From positions 1 through 17,158 of the forward strand of contig CAZABB010000037.1 of NCBI GenBank assembly GCA_964483625.1: 17,158 bases of DNA. Direction: 5' to 3'. The position numbers were made by a program, and so were the translations under genes. This document shows positions 14,986 to 17,158 of the stretch, in pieces (position 1 is the first letter of the stretch; each line of letters starts with the position of its first letter). The notes beneath the pieces were generated by a model. The model saw nothing but the letters and a program-made list of their open reading frames with translations. It ran no database searches and was not told where the DNA came from. The stretch is from JAFGQU01 sp964483625 (GTDB lineage Bacteria; Omnitrophota; Gorgyraeia; Duberdicusellales; 4484-171).

Positions 14986-16963
14986 CGCTGCGTTCTTCTT
15001 TTAATGATTTTCCGGAGGGAGTATCCGGCTGGAGTTTGAAAAACACTGCCGCAAGAGGCGGAAGGACCACTGAAAGCCGATATCCGTTATCGGCCTGCGG
15101 CGGCACGGCTTCTACTCCTCCCAGATTCCCCATTCCGCTGCCGCCGTACTCTTTCGCGTCGCTATTGAGCACTTCCCGCCAGTACCCGGCAAAAGGGACC
15201 GAAAGGGTATATCCCGAATGAGGTACGGGAGTAAAGTTGCATACAACCAGTACGGGAGGTGAATCTGAGAGTGGTTTACGGATAAAACTTAAAACACTAC
15301 GCTGGGCGTCATCACAGCTTACCCACTGGAACCCTTCGGGATGAAAATCATTTTCGTACAATGCCGGTTCACGCTTATAGAACGCATTCAACTCCCCGAC
15401 CCAACGCTTGAGATTTTTGTGAACATCATATTCAAGCACATACCATTCTAAGAACGATTCATGGTTCCATTCGGCACGCTGGCCGAATTCCTGCCCCATA
15501 AACATGAGTTTTTTACCTGGATGACCGTACATATATCCGTATAAAAGCCGCATATTGGCAAACTTCTGCCAGTCATCACCGGGCATTTTACCTGAAAGAG
15601 AACCTTTTCCATGAACAACTTCATCATGAGAAAAAGAAAGCATAAAGTTTTCGGTAAACGCGTAGAGCATACTGAAGGTAAGCTGGTTATGATGATATGT
15701 ACGATAGAGGGGATCCTGGGAGAAATAGGACAATACATCATGCATCCATCCCATATTCCATTTCATCCCAAATCCCAATCCGCCGCTTGAGGTAGGCCGG
15801 GAAACCCCGCCCCAGGCGGTCGACTCCTCGGCAATCATCTGGCTATCGGGGTAATTCTCATAGACCGCTTCATTCAACCTTCGTAAGAAATTTATCGCCT
15901 CGATATTCTCCCGGCCGCCATACTCATTCGGGATCCATTCTCCGTCGCCGCGGGAATAATCAAGATACAACATCGAGGCGACTCCGTCGACTCTGAGCCC
16001 GTCAACATGATATACATCGAACCAGAACAGAGCGCTGGAAATAAGAAAACTGCGGATCTCATTACGGCCGTAATTAAAAATATAACTTTTCCAATCGGGA
16101 TGGAAACCTTTGCGGCGATCGGCATGCTCATACAGGTGGGTTCCGTCGAAATACACCAGACCGTGGCCATCGGAAACGAAATGCGACGGAACCCAGTCCA
16201 GAATCACTCCGATTTCCGCCTGATGCAGCTTTTCGATCAAATACATCAAGTCCTGCGGAGTGCCGTAGCGGCTCGTTGCGGCGAAGTAACCAATAGTCTG
16301 ATACCCCCATGATCCGTAAAAGGGATGTTCCATAACGGGAAGGAACTCAACATGGGTATAATTCATTTCCTTCATGTACCGGACGAGATCATCAGCGGTC
16401 TCGGAATAGGTAGGTTTACGACCGCTCTCCTGTCCCACGGCGCGCCATGATCCCAGGTGGACTTCGTATACCGAGATCGGCGCATTGAGAGCATTCTGTC
16501 TATGACGGTTTTTAAGCCACGTACGGTCACCCCAGGTATGGGTGAGGTCCCAGACGACCGATGCGGTCTGAGGTGGAATTTCCGAAAAAAAAGCAAACGG
16601 ATCTTTCTTTGCCGCGTAATACCCGTTGTAATTGGAGAAAACAGCGTATTTATAAATTTCACCATTTCCAATTCCGGGAATAAACCCTTCCCAGATACCC
16701 GAACCATCCTGACGGACTCGCAATGGATGAGCCTGATTATTCCAACCGTTAAAATTCCCGATCACACTCACCTGTCTGGCATTAGGCGCCCAGACGGCAA
16801 AATACGTCCCCTCAAGCTCTTTATGGGTATAGAGGTGCGCACCCAGCTTCTCATATAAACGGAAATGATTCCCCTGCCGAAAAAGATAGATATCCGCCTC
16901 GGTCAGCAGGCTGACCTCATGGATACACGCGCCTATTTGGGGAATCTGGTTTTGATTTTCCAT
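14978..16963 (-). CDS. glgB: 1,4-alpha-glucan branching enzyme (GH13)
   Basis: GlgB cuts an alpha-1,4 glucan chain and re-attaches it by an alpha-1,6 bond, making the branches of glycogen. The protein has 661 residues. It starts with the family's short helical N-terminus (EADIYLFRQGNHFRLYEKLG, 22-41), then a CBM48 domain (about 50-140) and a GH13 barrel. Catalytic residues are D326 in DGLRVDGVASMLYLDYS, E379 in MIAEES and D447 in FSHDEVVHGKGSL. The C-terminal beta domain is complete. The ATG at 16963 suits the family N-terminus, although no strong Shine-Dalgarno precedes it. It is the first gene of a two-gene unit with the GH57 enzyme. A promoter (17054-17081) and a 25-bp element shared with phoH lie upstream. 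Confidence 0.97.
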   Translation of the reverse strand: MENQNQIPQIGACIHEVSLLTEADIYLFRQGNHFRLYEKLGAHLYTHKELEGTYFAVWAPNARQVSVIGNFNGWNNQAHPLRVRQDGSGIWEGFIPGIGNGEIYKYAVFSNYNGYYAAKKDPFAFFSEIPPQTASVVWDLTHTWGDRTWLKNRHRQNALNAPISVYEVHLGSWRAVGQESGRKPTYSETADDLVRYMKEMNYTHVEFLPVMEHPFYGSWGYQTIGYFAATSRYGTPQDLMYLIEKLHQAEIGVILDWVPSHFVSDGHGLVYFDGTHLYEHADRRKGFHPDWKSYIFNYGRNEIRSFLISSALFWFDVYHVDGLRVDGVASMLYLDYSRGDGEWIPNEYGGRENIEAINFLRRLNEAVYENYPDSQMIAEESTAWGGVSRPTSSGGLGFGMKWNMGWMHDVLSYFSQDPLYRTYHHNQLTFSMLYAFTENFMLSFSHDEVVHGKGSLSGKMPGDDWQKFANMRLLYGYMYGHPGKKLMFMGQEFGQRAEWNHESFLEWYVLEYDVHKNLKRWVGELNAFYKREPALYENDFHPEGFQWVSCDDAQRSVLSFIRKPLSDSPPVLVVCNFTPVPHSGYTLSVPFAGYWREVLNSDAKEYGGSGMGNLGGVEAVPPQADNGYRLSVVLPPLAAVFFKLQPDTPSGKSLKEERSDG

Positions 16964-17053
16964 TCAGATTACTTTTTAAACCTCTTGTTTTCTTACGAAT
17001 TCTTCGTTTGTGGTATGGGATAATCGTCTTTTTGTCATTACAGCATATATTCT

Positions 17054-17081
17054 ATTGTAACATTTTTGCTTTCCTTCGCAA
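17054..17081 (-). promoter_or_regulatory. probable promoter of the glgB-GH57 unit
   Basis: On the minus strand, -35 TTGCGA (17076-17081) and -10 TACAAT (17054-17059) are 16 bp apart. The predicted start near 17047 gives a leader of about 84 nt. The rest of the leader (16964-17046) shows no clear riboswitch or hairpin. Other AT-rich -10 candidates exist, so the exact start is uncertain. Confidence 0.45.
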
Positions 17082-17109
17082 TATCCCTTTCAGACAGATA
17101 TCTCAAAGA

Positions 17110-17134
17110 TACTGTAAACTATTATTCGCAAATT
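17110..17134 (-). promoter_or_regulatory. 25-bp shared upstream element, copy 2 (glgB side)
   Basis: Read on the minus strand this copy differs from the phoH-side copy (27-51) at only three positions and points toward glgB, as the other points toward phoH. Its centre is about 75 nt upstream of the predicted glgB start, against about 65 for phoH, one helical turn apart. A small inverted repeat, ATCT-TTG-AGAT (17101-17111), overlaps its end, comparable to the palindrome beside copy 1. A shared activator site is inferred. Confidence 0.45.
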
Positions 17135-17158
17135 GACAGATAAATAAAAACGGCATAC

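Noticed and set aside
17133..17138. TTGACA on the plus strand near the right edge, a possible divergent promoter
   Set aside because: The matching -10 position falls at or beyond the window end, so it cannot be judged, and the hexamer partly overlaps the shared element.
1..17158. The inverted 25-bp pair as terminal repeats of a 17-kb mobile element
   Set aside because: The copies point inward, but there is no transposase, integrase or target duplication, and the genes between are housekeeping-type. Placement beside promoters fits a regulatory site better.
1..17158. Defence system, CRISPR array, prophage or secondary-metabolite cluster
   Set aside because: No array with spacers, no nuclease or toxin-antitoxin pair apart from the PIN-PhoH protein, no phage structural genes and no synthase genes were seen on either strand.

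Overview
The window looks like chromosomal DNA from an uncultivated bacterium of moderate GC, probably with a Gram-negative envelope. It has a lipobox lipoprotein, a TVP38/VTT membrane protein, a GH57-DUF3536 enzyme, a B12-type radical SAM protein and a short heptanucleotide repeat. That mix is reminiscent of Omnitrophota, deltaproteobacterial or PVC-like lineages, but the sequence alone does not settle the phylum. No rRNA, tRNA, CRISPR array, transposase or phage gene was seen.

Layout. One gene runs on the plus strand at the left edge: a PIN-PhoH ATPase (131-1468) behind a textbook sigma70-type promoter. Everything else is on the minus strand, so read from right to left. Unit A is glgB (16963-14978) overlapping a GH57-DUF3536 alpha-glucan enzyme (14985-12562). 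A small, very basic exported protein follows (12423-12067). Unit B is a duplicated eight-helix membrane protein (11958-10921), a family 4 uracil-DNA glycosylase (10919-10338), a B12-binding radical SAM enzyme (10272-8833) and an amino-acid permease carrying a C-terminal PTS EIIA domain (8757-6919). After a 319-bp gap with GC-rich, repeat-like DNA comes unit C: a DUF3108-like lipoprotein (6599-5880), a 756-residue six-hairpin glycoside hydrolase (5823-3553) and a TVP38-HAD phosphatase fusion (3536-2214). A single-domain response regulator (1976-1581) ends the run and converges on phoH.

How the genes may work together. GlgB, the GH57 enzyme and the (alpha/alpha)6 hydrolase suggest glycogen or alpha-glucan building and trimming, although they are split over two transcription units. 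Unit B mixes DNA repair, an unknown radical reaction and regulated amino-acid transport, and shows no single pathway.

The most interesting points are: (1) a 25-bp element, 22 of 25 identical, placed just upstream of the predicted promoters of both phoH and glgB, with centres one helical turn apart relative to the predicted transcription starts; (2) a TVP38-HAD fusion whose joint contains an A8G run holding a dnaX-like slippery heptamer, followed by a quick stop in the -1 frame; (3) an amino-acid permease fused to an EIIA domain that keeps its phosphorylatable histidine; (4) a membrane protein made of two similar four-helix halves. No obviously new multi-gene system, such as a defence island, was found.
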